Of a stretch of DNA of 64,000 bases, positions 30,405-39,733 are shown piece after piece. The notes beneath the pieces are model-generated. The model did no database searches. It was not told where the DNA came from and worked only from the letters and a program-made list of their open reading frames with translations. The stretch comes from Drosophila persimilis (Eukaryota; Arthropoda; Insecta; Diptera; Drosophilidae). A program made the translations under genes and the position numbers. The DNA is taken from NCBI RefSeq assembly GCF_003286085.1, contig NW_020825313.1:2108001-2172000 (forward strand), given 5' to 3'. The number at the start of each line of letters is the position of its first letter. Position 1 is the first letter of the stretch.

Positions 30405-32378
30405 GTAACATATTATTTCTATGTAGTTTAATCTGTATATATATACTAAAGTTTGTAAATTTTATGTAATATCTTAGCGAACATGGCTTTGTGATGGATA
30501 TGCAGACTGTTCTTCAGCTGAGGATGAGGTTGACTGCCATCTACAGTGCGACCCTGGGCAATTTTTATGTCCAACAAAGCAAAACGTCACTAACCTTAAG
30601 TCAGTAAAATTTAAAAACTAGTTGCATTCATAGAATAATAGTTGATTGTAATCGTTTTCAGAATATGTGTACATCAAAAACACGTATGCGACGGCCATAG
30701 CGACTGCCCTTCTGGTGAAGATGAATTGAACTGTCCTGAGGAGCAGAGCTGTTTCGAACCTAAACAGTGTGAACAACTTTGTATAAAAACAAAAAAAGGT
30801 TCTGATGAGTGTGCCTGTCGACTTGGTTACCTTATGGATAAAAACAAAGTGAAGTAAGTGTTAAGGATACTAAATTTCGACCATATTTCTAAAGACAGTA
30901 TTATTTGATTAGCTGCACCGATATAGATGAGTGCCAGTACCTGACTAGTCCTGTCTGCTCGCAAAAATGCCAAAATACACTAGGCTCATTTATATGCTCA
31001 TGTGAAATGGGTTACATACTTCGACCAGATTTAAGATCTTGCAAAGCGTTAGGTGGCGCCATGACTCTGTTGGTAGCCAATCGTTGGGATATACGACGTG
31101 TTACGCTAAGCAATAATCGCTATACAGCTGTAGTTAAGGGATTGCACAACGCGATTGCATTAGATTTTCATTATCGCAGGGCTCTGATGTTTTGGTCGGA
31201 TGTGTCTACTGATGTCATAAAAATGGTATACATGAACGGAACACGAGTTCGCGACGTCATTAAATGGGGCTTAGAGTCTCCTGGCGGAATAGCTGTAGAC
31301 TGGATTCATGACTTACTATTTTGGACTGATTCAGGTACTCGAAGAGTCGAGGTATCCAATTTTCAAGGCAATTTACGCACTGTAATCGCTTCCAATGATT
31401 TGGATAAGCCTCGCGCCATTGTTATCCATCCAGGCGAGGCATTAGCATTCTGGAGCGACTGGGGACCGAATCCAAAAATTGAGCGCGCTAATATGGATGG
31501 ATCACAACGACAAGTGATTATATCAAATGGTGTAACTTGGCCAAATGGTCTAGCAATAGACTACCCGAATCGAAAAATTTATTGGGCTGACGCTAAGCAG
31601 CATGCGATAGAATGCTCAAATCTGGATGGCACTGATCGGATTAAAATTCTTAGCACCCATCTACCACACCCGTTTGCTTTGACCATCTTCGAAGACACCA
31701 TGTACTGGACAGACTGGAACACAAAGACAGTATCTGCAGCTAACAAAATAACTGGAAGTGAATTCAGAGCAGTTCATGAAAATTTTCATTTTCCCATGGA
31801 TATTCATGCCTATCACCCTGCGCGTCAACCTGAATACCCAGACCGTTGCCAAAAAGACCGAAGAGGCATGCGTGGTGGCTGTTCTCATTTGTGTTTGCCA
31901 AACCAAACTTCACGCCGGTGTGGTTGTCCCATCGGCCTTTCATTGAAGGATGATGGCAAGACTTGCAAAAGTACAGCTGATAAATTGGTTCTGGTAGCAC
32001 GCCGTAAGGATATACGCTTAAGACAACTTAAAAACAATCAAGCAGAGCTAAGTGAGGTTGATATGATTGTTCCACTGGACAACCTTAAGCATGCCGTTGC
32101 ATTAGATTGGTGCAGTGATACAGACTTCATTTATTGGACGGATGTAGAGCGTAGTACAATTAATAAGGCGCATATAAACGGCAGCTACCAACAGCGTGTG
32201 GTGCACTCAAACTTAGTTTCGCCTGTAGGATTAGCCTTAGATTGGATTACTGATAAACTTTATTGGACAGACCCATCCACAAATCGTATTGAAGTGGCTA
32301 CAACAAATGGGAAAATGCGTACGTTACTTATATGGGAAAAATTATACAAGCCCAGAGATATTGTCGTCAATCCCATAG
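29041..32378 (+). CDS. Lrp4: LRP4-like low-density lipoprotein receptor-related protein, four internal exons
   Basis: Partial gene for a large type I membrane receptor of the LDL-receptor family. Exons are 29,041-30,404, 30,478-30,599, 30,662-30,853 and 30,913-32,378, joined across introns of 73, 62 and 59 bp with GT-AG ends and continuous frame. Domain order: an N-terminal stretch of about 215 residues without a recognised domain; seven LDLR class A repeats (six-Cys modules with the calcium-binding DCxDxSDE signature); an EGF module; a calcium-binding EGF (DIDECQ); a six-bladed YWTD propeller; another EGF; then the first blades of a second propeller. This order resembles LRP4, which has eight class A repeats before its propellers, so one repeat may lie in an upstream exon. 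Signal peptide, later propellers, membrane segment and tail are outside the window. Codon use is AT-leaning and the frame is intact. Another LRP family member is possible but less likely. Confidence 0.8.
30405..30477 (+). other. LRP4-like intron, 73 bp
   Basis: GTAACA...ATCTTAG with an ACTAAA branch-like motif at about 30,446. It splits the sixth LDLR-A repeat between CIL and RTWLCDG. Confidence 0.75.
30478..30599 (+). CDS. Lrp4: LRP4-like exon b: rest of LDLR-A 6, start of 7
   Basis: Reads RTWLCDGYADCSSAEDEVDC and then the first half of repeat seven. The GTCAGT donor at 30,600 is required by frame (phase 2). The nearby GTAAAA at 30,604 would break the frame. Confidence 0.75.
30600..30661 (+). 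other. LRP4-like intron, 62 bp
   Basis: GTCAGT...TTTTCAG. The acceptor has a good pyrimidine tract. It splits a lysine codon inside LDLR-A repeat 7. Confidence 0.75.
30662..30853 (+). CDS. Lrp4: LRP4-like exon c: end of LDLR-A 7 and EGF module
   Basis: Reads ICVHQKHVCDGHSDCPSGED and then an EGF-like module with CEQLCIKTKKGSDECACRLG. The donor is GAA/GTAAGT, phase 2. Confidence 0.8.
30854..30912 (+). other. LRP4-like intron, 59 bp
   Basis: GTAAGT...TTGATTAG, joining the EGF module to the calcium-binding EGF. Confidence 0.75.
30913..32378 (+). CDS. Lrp4: LRP4-like exon d: EGF-CA, YWTD propeller 1, EGF, start of propeller 2
   Basis: Starts CTDIDECQ. Propeller blades show LMFWSD, LLFWTDSGTRRVEV, LAFWSDWG, KIYWADA and MYWTDWN, and an EGF (GGCSHLCLPN...CGCPIGLSL) closes the propeller. 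Propeller 2 begins LVLVARRKDIR with FIYWTDVE and KLYWTDPSTNRIEV. The ATAG/GTGAGT donor is at 32,378, phase 1. The next exon was not found in the remaining 31.6 kb. Confidence 0.85.
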
Positions 32379-32544
32379 GTGAGTTGAATAAAGTCAATTA
32401 ATATTATATGTAACCCTTATTTTTTTTTTTGTACCCAATGGTCGTGAAATAAAAAGTATTTGTGAAGCAGAAATTAATAGAAAAAACCAAAAATTTACAT
32501 ATATCTAAAAGTGAAATCTAACCATATGTATGGTTCAATCTGAC
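32379..32544 (+). other. Start of a long LRP4-like intron
   Basis: Begins GTGAGT and is AT-rich. From 32,545 the intron is filled by transposon sequence, on the assumption that the gene continues. Confidence 0.6.
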
Positions 32545-33420
32545 AGTGTCCAGTGATCTCTCGGGTAACTGCCGAGCGTTATAGTCTCTGTATGAGTCGG
32601 ATAAATCCTGAATAAATTGGCCGGGCATTTCTTGGATCGCAAAATAGGTGGTCATATCGATCGTGAAATTCTACATGTGATGGTTTGCTCACTACGCCTG
32701 TTTGTCTTTAGCTGCGATATTTCATGCTTGAGAAGCCTGCATATGGCCATCGGCAAAGTGGCATAGCGGCATCGTTCCCATCGATGTTCCTATATCCGAT
32801 TGATATAGGAAGTGTTTTAATCGTTTCTTGGCAGTTCGAGAAGAGTCCAAGGATAGTTTGGAGACAGTAGAGATGGCTTTTCTGATTTCTGCCGTCTAAT
32901 TTTGAGTCATCAGGGTAGATTTGTACGGCAGTTGTAGGTCCTGGGTCGTACATGTCCCATTCTTAGCTTAGTGGGAGAGATAGGTCATTGAGAGGTGTTC
33001 ATTATGGATGCAGTAATCTTCCTTCTCGTGTATTTTCGGGAATCTTGCCAGGATTCTCAAGTGTACAAGCGAGGATGGCTCTCATTTTTAGTTTCTCTCA
33101 CTCAGAGAGAAGTTACAACCTTCTCCTTATGAGATCTACGGGGATAAGGTGTCCTGAGGTTGCGATGCGCTGACCTCGACTAAGCTTGCTTGGAAAAAAC
33201 TTTTTGAGAGCTGTTTGCCATATCATCAATGCCTAAAGCAAGAATGGCCAAATACAAGTGGTGAATTGTCACCGTTCTTTGTTCTATTTCAGTCCGATGT
33301 CTTTCCTATAGATGCAGAAGGCCACTGTGGACGTCTTTACCCTGTCCTCGGTGCTCAATTTCCAATCAAGTTTTCTTTCACGGACTAAGTGTTTCTAAAC
33401 ACTTCCCTGCAGGGTCCACA
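32545..33420 (-). pseudogene. LOA LINE fragment (RNase H and RT scraps)
   Basis: A minus-strand relative of LOA element 2. It shows AVQIYPDDSKLDGR (RNase H first block), SIGYRNIDGNDAAMPLCRWP (last block, with the intervening part deleted) and, at 33,310-33,390, the RT thumb sequence matching 41,040-41,110. It is strongly decayed with large internal deletions. Confidence 0.65.
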
Positions 33421-33530
33421 ATCGTGTGTAGGTTCAAACAAATTGTTTGGGTCCTATTTATAGCTGCATTTATTAGCTTTTCAGAATTACAAAGTTCGAT
33501 ACAACCAGATTTGAAATATTTAAGATATCA
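33420..33530 (+). repeat. Dispersed repeat copy
   Basis: GCTGCATTTATTAGCTTTTC and the following AGAATTACAAAGTTCGATAC match the inverse of 11,780-11,850 near the Harbinger second gene. Confidence 0.5.
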
Positions 33531-33654
33531 CCATATAAAAAAAGTAATAGCTCATTAAAAAATGCTAAAGCACCAAATCTATCTGGAAAAGACGGTTAAG
33601 TTCGAAACGTTCATAAAAGGTTCAATTTGGTTGCCTAATGTCTTGGTGGTCAGT

Positions 33655-33925
33655 ATATAACTAAAAATATTCATTGGTGATCTTTGCTAAGTCGCTCTCG
33701 TCAGACACACAGCAGTCCAAGATATTATCCGATACCAAAGAGCCTATGTCTGACATCGCAATTTTCACTTCCGTCTGTGCAATTTACGGCCTGTCTCGAT
33801 CTTGGCTGGCTTGCCATTGTAGTCAGGATTGTAGAAAACTATAGCAACTCTTTTGTAACTATAGTCCGGCACACCGCCCGTCCAGTAACTGTTTCACCGT
33901 GCAGCGATATTTCTTGCTTTTGAAT
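33655..33925 (-). pseudogene. LOA ORF1 3' fragment
   Basis: Resembles 43,420-43,640 of LOA element 2: GCTAAGTCGCTCTCGTCAGA and CCAAGATATTATCCGA, then TAACTATAGTCCGGCACACC. These encode the acidic ORF1 tail and the GYKKVTIS-like segment. It is probably the same decayed copy as 32,545-33,420. Confidence 0.55.
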
Positions 33926-33929
33926 AATC

Positions 33930-34909
33930 TTTAGTATTTTTTAAAGCAATTATATTATGTACAGTTATGACTCGAACTCTGAAGGAGTGACCTGTCATAA
34001 ATGCCTTCGCTGCCTTCTCCTGTGATATATTGACCTATTTTATTTACGCGTATTCACCAAAATGTATCCATCCGATTCCACCATTTAATGCTGCACGTAC
34101 TTTCTACTGACATACATAGGTACTTAGGTAAGACTTGCAGACTTCATTTCCAATTTTATTCAGATAGCTATTTAACCAAAAGAAGTCGTATTTTTTTCCA
34201 TAAAGGGGAAAAATTGAGTTACATATGAAGTATCTATTTTATTGTTATGTCAAGAATAATCGTAAAAATGTTTTTGGGCCAGTGCGACCTATTTAGTATA
34301 TTTATTTAAAAATTATTGAAATTGATTACATTTTAAATTATATTTTTTAATGTCATCGTCTTCTTCTTCTGGTTGTATGTAGTAAATGTCCTCATTATAA
34401 TCAGATTCCGAGCTGGATTCGTTTTCATATGAATTTTTTTTTCGGTACCTGGAAACTCCACAAGACTTAATACTTTCTTCGAAATAGGTCTTTGCTTTTT
34501 TCTTTAATTTATTTCAAACAGACTCTCAAGAGTAACGGATCCGATAAATCTATCGCTCTGTGAAAAAGATCAGCTATAGTATTCATTCAACCACTTTTCC
34601 TTGCATTCCGTGCTTCTGAAGCTTTTTTACCTTAGAATCCAAGGGAAACCAACGTCGAATTGTTTATTTAAAAACTGTGGATCCAATACTTTACGAATCG
34701 CCTTTCTATTAATATAATGTGAACGTATATTTAAAACTTTTTTCTTTGCTGAAGTTGGTAAAGGACGATACTAGTTTACTATTTGCAAAAGCTCCTTTTT
34801 CATCTTTATTCATAGCCCTTATCATTCCAAATCCTTTCCTGACTGTATTTTTTCCATATGCTCATTTTAATCTTATCATCCCCTTTCATATTCTATTTTT
34901 TTATCTTTA
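33930..34909. other. AT-rich stretch, no gene assigned
   Basis: A minus-strand open run near 34,330-34,530 is acidic (SYENESSSESDYNEDIYY, EEEDDD) after KTYFEESIKSCG. It could be the end of a transposon protein but I do not recognise it. The rest shows nothing supportable. Confidence 0.3.
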
Positions 34910-35960
34910 TGCTGTACGAGGTACAGGTACGTTCAGGAAAAATTCTAGAAACCGGATCCATGCATGTAGTGGACTTACCCCAAATTTCAATGCTTTAAGC
35001 TGAACTAAAATCTATAATTTCCAATATTTTTGTTGTGGTGGCACCACAGATTGGACAACATTGAGTAGGTTTAGTTCCAGCTAATATGTTTAGAGCTTTC
35101 ACATCTATAAGTGTCATATTCTTTTAATATGTCACTGCTATGTCCACCTTCTTATCCAATTTATAAAAAAAAATTGGTTGTTTTAAGGTTGTTAATTTAA
35201 AATCTAAATGATTTTTTTTCTATACATCAAGATGTTATGATGAAAGGATTCTATAGTTTGTGTGGGTTACAAATACTGAGTGATCCGAATGCTGTCCACA
35301 AGGTGTTGTACTTTAAAAGTTTGTTCAATACAAATAGGGAAATATAAGTATTTTCTGATATCGCTAAATACGAATTAAATATGTATTTTTTGTGTATTCC
35401 ATGTTGCCGCAACATATTTCCCTTACATTGATTTATTTAGTTAATATTGGCATTAATATCTCTTATTTGAGGTCTCTGTTAAAAGCTGCAAATTAATTTG
35501 ATTTTCGATGTGCAGAATGAACCAAAAGATTTTGTAATTACACTGGAGCTGTAGTTTCCATTCCGTCTGTACTCACGGGCCTCCACTATAATTTGTCTTT
35601 CATTGCATGATTCAAGTTGGGATATATGTTGCTGTAATGAGTTTTATTCAAAAGCCTGGTGTTCTAGTTTAAAGCTACGGTAAGGCTAAGGTAGGCTAAA
35701 ATTTCGTCTGGTGTAAGTTGTTTTGAAGTTTTCTCATTTCAGTTGATGTTGTCGTTTCTTTAAGGGCAAAGGCCACATCCTTCCTGCATCGTTTTGTAGA
35801 AAAAATTGCTCCAGCATGCATAAGAAGATTCGTGTTAAGATTATTTTTATTTTCAAGCTCCTTTTTTCCTTTTTTAATCTTATCCCTGCATTTGCGTGCC
35901 TGCGTCACATTTTCTGTGGTATCTTACAATTTTCATCAACAGTAATTGATATGTTAGACG
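34910..35960 (-). pseudogene. Transib-like transposase remnant
   Basis: On the minus strand, pieces in several frames follow the order expected of a Transib transposase. They are SKQLTPDEI (35,697-35,730), HYSNIYPNLNHAMKDKL, LQNLLVHSAHR (35,500-35,540), KALNILAGTKPTQCCPICGA (35,036-35,095, with the CxxC pair) and FGVSPLHAWIRFLEFFLNV (34,921-34,985). Transib transposases are the DDE relatives of the RAG1 core. Many stops and frameshifts are present, and the catalytic residues cannot be placed with confidence. No terminal repeats were identified. Confidence 0.5.
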
Positions 35961-36129
35961 CCAGCCATTTAGCATTCGATACAAATCGTACCAAAATTTT
36001 ATTGGATTTCGGAAGATTTATTTTAATGACTGATTTGTTGTTGATTTTATTGTAAATTTAACCTGAGGCAGAATTTTGTGTAGATTTTTTCTGCGATTGA
36101 TGAAGTCGCTATGACAAAACTCAAACTTG

Positions 36130-36388
36130 AATAAATATTAAAAAATTGACAAAGGGGAACGTTGTGAGTTAATGCTGTGATCGCAACTCTACATTTATAC
36201 TCGACACATAGTCAGTATGGCTACATTGAGCGACAAAAAGTGTATGCGAGAGAAACAGAAAACATGTCTGAACGTGTCGTCGGGCACTGCGTAGCCACTG
36301 CAAATTGATTTGTTCATTTGGCTATAAAAATGATCCGATCTGATCTTCATTTTCTATGATTGTGCGTTTTTAGTTTTCTCAGCGGAGC
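36130..36388 (-). repeat. DINE-1-like repeat, distal part
   Basis: GGGGAACGTTGTGAGT, then AGTCAGTATGGCTACATTGA, GTGTCGTCGGGCACTGCGTA and GCCACTGCAAATTGATTTG, shared with 37,545-37,690 and 54,050-54,190. It breaks off at 36,388 where a LINE fragment begins. Confidence 0.6.
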
Positions 36389-37054
36389 CCCACATAGGCC
36401 AATATGGCCCTTAGTTGTCTAGATAGGGGGGTATGAACCGTCGCGGCAGTGTTTATGGGATTTTTTAAGGTCCTCGAGAATCGAGATATTTTTCGCATAG
36501 GCCAGTAGTTGCTGTGGCGTCCTCTTGGAGGCATCTTCCAGTGATGCCAGCACCGGGCGCCCAGGTATTTCCTCCTTGCCCTTAAAAGATCATGACAGTT
36601 TCAGATTAGATGTTCCAGGGTTTCCGCCCAGGTTCATCACATTTCCTACAACTGTCTCTGTTGGAGATGCCTAGCTTTGTTGCAAGCGCCGCAGCTAGAC
36701 ATTGGGCTGTTAATATTCCCACTCCTCTGGTACTCCTCTACCTACTTTCGGTTTGTTTTTTGGCCTGCTTTTCTAGATCGCTTTGCAGCTTTCTAAGGGA
36801 GACAGGCACGTTTTGGGTTCTCGTATTCGTCAGCCCGACGTCTTCCTTGGCTAGTACGTCCGCCGCTTCGTTTCCTTCGATGCCCTGGTGGCTGGGAACC
36901 CTATAGATCCGCACTGTCTTTGTCGTGCTTAGGATGTCTAATGCCTCCCTGCTCGCCAAGACACTTCTGGAGCTGACCGCGGACGACTGCATGGATCTTA
37001 TCGCCGCTTGGTTGTCGAAGAATGGGTTGACCGCATAGCGATATGCAAAGCCGA
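36389..37054 (-). pseudogene. LINE RNase H fragment, separate family
   Basis: A 106-aa open stretch (36,738-37,058) reads FFDNQAAIRSMQSSAVSSRS, CREALDI-like ASREALDILSTTKTVRI, then YRVPSHQGIEGNEAADVLAK, the end of an RNase H from an EN-RT-RNase H LINE distinct from the LOA elements. C-terminal Cys/His tail sequence follows to 36,400 in broken frames. It sits between two DINE-1 pieces and may have inserted into one. Confidence 0.65.
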
Positions 37055-37531
37055 CCATGAAACGGGTGTGTAAGAGAGAGACAGAGCGAGAAAGAATGAA
37101 ATGGTCATTCTGGCTATAATAATTATACGATCTGGTTCAGATTCTGCAGTCTAGAAGATAAGTCATTCTCTACGATTCTGCGTTTTTGGTTTTCTTGTAT
37201 CTATGAAATTGTGGATGCCACAGATTTTCGCTCTTTGTTGGGGGCGGAAGTGGGCGAGGCAAAGTTTTGAAATATACTTGTGCAGATTCGATATCACAGG
37301 AGTGTGGATACCAAATTTGGTTGCTCTAGCTCTTATAGTCTCTGAGCACTAGGCGGTTATAAAGACGGGCAGACGGACAAACAGACATGGCTCAATCGAC
37401 TCGGCTATTGATGCTGATCAAGAATATATTAACTTTATGCGGTCGGAAATGCTACTTCTGGACGTTACACACATCCATTTTCCCCACAAATCTAATATAC
37501 CCCGATACTCATTTTCAGTATCGGGTATAAA
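37055..37531 (-). repeat. DINE-1/INE-1-like element
   Basis: On the minus strand it starts TATACCCGATACTGAAAATG, followed by the TTCTTGATCAGCATCAATAG, GAGACTATAAGAGC and GTGGCATCCACAATTTC blocks, and ends in the GAGAGAGACAGAGCG-type block. It is one of the most complete copies here. Confidence 0.8.
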
Positions 37532-38010
37532 AACAAGGGGGAACGTTGTGAGTCGCTGCTACGGCTCCCGTCCACCAGAGGGCGCACACATTCACTAGAG
37601 AATTCACGAAGAGTGTGTAAGAGAGGGACAGAAAATAAGCACGCGCGTGGACGGGGTTGTGTAGGCCCTGCAAATTGTTTTGCTCCTTCTGATCTGATCC
37701 AATCCGATCTGATTCGGCAATCTTTTATATATGGTAATTTTCTACGATTTAGGGTTTTTATTTTTCTCGTATCTTCAAAATTGTGGATGCCACAAATTTT
37801 CGTCCTTTGTGGAGAAGACTTCGAAACAAACTTGATTTAGAGTGATCTCACAGGAGCCTGGATACAAAATTTCGTTGCTCTAGCTCTTATAGTCTCTGAG
37901 AAGTAGACGTCAAACAAGACGGACGGACTCGGAAGCGCTTCCTTCTGGGCGATATGCAAAACCTAAAAAAACTCCTATACTCTTTTTGAGTATGGGGTAT
38001 AAAAAAGGGG
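37532..38010 (-). repeat. DINE-1/INE-1-like element, adjacent copy
   Basis: Same orientation and block order as the previous one, from TATACCCCATACTCAAAAAG (minus strand) to AACGTTGTGAGTCGCTGC. The two copies are head-to-tail with almost no spacer. Confidence 0.75.
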
Positions 38011-38460
38011 CGAAAACGGGCCAAAGTTATTACTTGGCGATCGAATAGGACTTTGATATGTATAAACAGATGTAAACAGTTTTTCTTAGTAAGCCTAAGA
38101 ACGTTTGTACTATTCCATTAAACAGGGAATGCACGTTAATTTTCTACAAAGTTAGACATAAATTGGACATTGCACAAAACATAAATCCTAGGACTACACA
38201 AAAAATAACTAAATTCTTTAGATACTACATGCCCTGATCTTTATTTTCCATTATTAAGTGGAATTTAATTCCATTATTTTAAATAAATTTACTTCAGTAT
38301 CACAGAATAATGTAATCAAGTAATTTTTCACAAATTTGTTTCTTTCATAACACATTTACGCTGTGAACTAATCCGACTTTTTCTGATAGATTTGGCTTAA
38401 AGAAATTTTGTACGGACATATATGTATATACATTTTTTTTATAGTTTAATTTTTTGAAAC
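38011..38460. other. AT-rich spacer
   Basis: No ORF, repeat or RNA gene recognised. Confidence 0.5.
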
Positions 38461-38789
38461 ATTTTTTATCTAATATATAAAGTTCTCGTGTCACTTGTAG
38501 CGCTAGGATAGAGCACGAAAATAAATAAATACAAAAAATAAAACCAAAGCATTATTACCTGGGGTATAGAATTTCATGGTTTAATCCATACAACATAGTA
38601 ATTTTCAGTCTTTTGAGTAAGTTTTAATTAAATATAAAGACGTTTTTATTTGCTACTCGGTGACCCGGCAAACGTTGTTTTGCCGTGTATATTATTTCTG
38701 GGAAATTTTTTCAGTTCAATAAAAATAACTATAATAACCATTTTTATCAATTTCTTATCAGAGAATCTTAGAGTATACAATATTCGTGG

Positions 38790-39137
38790 TTAGTCCATCT
38801 TTAGCCAACACAAACAAACTGGATGGTTCTCCCACGCGAAATATAGTTGTACAGTTGTCCGTGGGAAAAGCATGGTGTTTCCAAATTTCATCTTTAAAAA
38901 TGTGCGCGTCAATGGGGTCCACATACACATGTTATCGATGAGAGTATTTTGCGAGTCGATAATTGAGCATTTGTGTATGCATCCAGTATTTTCATGTACA
39001 CTAACTTTCCCATCGCCAATATCTAACAGTAGTTTAGAGAACTTTTCGGCGGATGGATCCTGAAGCGTTTTAACGCGCATGTTCACATTGTTAGCGTTGT
39101 TGGTAAATTCCTCTACGTTTTTTGCGTTGTTGGTCAA
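38790..39137 (-). pseudogene. Helitron Pif1-like helicase C-terminal fragment
   Basis: Reads NNANNVNMRVKT, FSKLLLDIGDGKVSV and a DSQNTLIDNM block. The TxNMRV and FSxxLLxIGxG motifs lie late in the Helitron Rep-helicase protein (the Pif1-family helicase that unwinds element DNA). Walker motifs and the Rep nuclease are absent. The frame degenerates after about 60 residues. Confidence 0.65.
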
Positions 39138-39282
39138 TTCCTCTACGTCTGTCGACTATGTACCTGCGCGTTACTCTCCGTTCCAGTTGGCGTTGTTGAT
39201 TTCGTTCATCTCGGGCCTCTTGCGATTGTGATTCGTTTAACTGCGATTTGGATTTTCTTGGATTTGTTCCCCTGAAATTCAT
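39091..39282 (-). pseudogene. Helitron N-terminal region fragment
   Basis: Begins MNFRGTNPRKSKSQ and continues with an arginine/glutamine-rich charged repeat (RNQQRQLERRVTRRY), resembling the basic repetitive N-terminus of insect Helitron proteins. It overlaps in another frame with the helicase fragment, consistent with an internal deletion joining the two ends. Confidence 0.4.
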
Positions 39283-39570
39283 ACTGTTATGTCTTACATG
39301 ATTCTAGACTTGATCGTTTGACGACTCAAATTGGGCACTCTGCGTCTTATTAACTTTGGCCAAAAATATTAAATTCTCGGGTTACAATGTTTGTTATTAA
39401 ACTTCTCAGAATTGTATGTGCATTCGATTAAAGGTTTTTTTGTATATGTTTTCGCTTCCGTGATGAAACGAATAATGATTTCATTCACAATATTTAAACC
39501 CCAGGACCGAATTTTTTCGGCCTACTGGGATTTTTGAATTTCATGACGCTATTGACTCAGATTGGCGAGA

Positions 39571-39581
39571 TAAGCTTGGTA
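39571..39581. repeat. LOA element 2 target-site duplication, left
   Basis: TAAGCTTGGTA, repeated exactly at 45,215-45,225. Confidence 0.9.
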
Positions 39582-39733
39582 GGTTAGGTTAGGTTAAAGC
39601 GGTAGCCGGGAGGGGGGGGGATAAGAGCCTCCCGCCCCCAAGCTCACTTGGACCTATAGACAGGTCCGTTGTGTTGCCGCATGGGCATGTGCCCCTTCGC
39701 GTTGCCCGAACCGTGAGAGCATACTACTGCAGG

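Larger units (their letters stand above)
38461..39570 (-). mobile_element. Helitron-like element, internally deleted, left part
   Basis: Contains TCTAATATATAAAGTTCTCG followed by TGTCACTTGTAGCG, an end motif common in insect Helitrons. A GACCCGGCAAACGTTGTTTT block follows, then minus-strand Helitron coding pieces at both protein ends (39,091-39,282 and 38,790-39,137) with the Rep/helicase middle missing. It continues at 45,226 after the LOA insertion. It is non-autonomous. Confidence 0.55.

Noticed and set aside
30600-30612. GTAAAA at 30,604 as splice donor of the second LRP4-like exon
   Set aside because: It would give the wrong phase for the next exon, while GTCAGT at 30,600 keeps the seventh LDLR-A repeat in frame.
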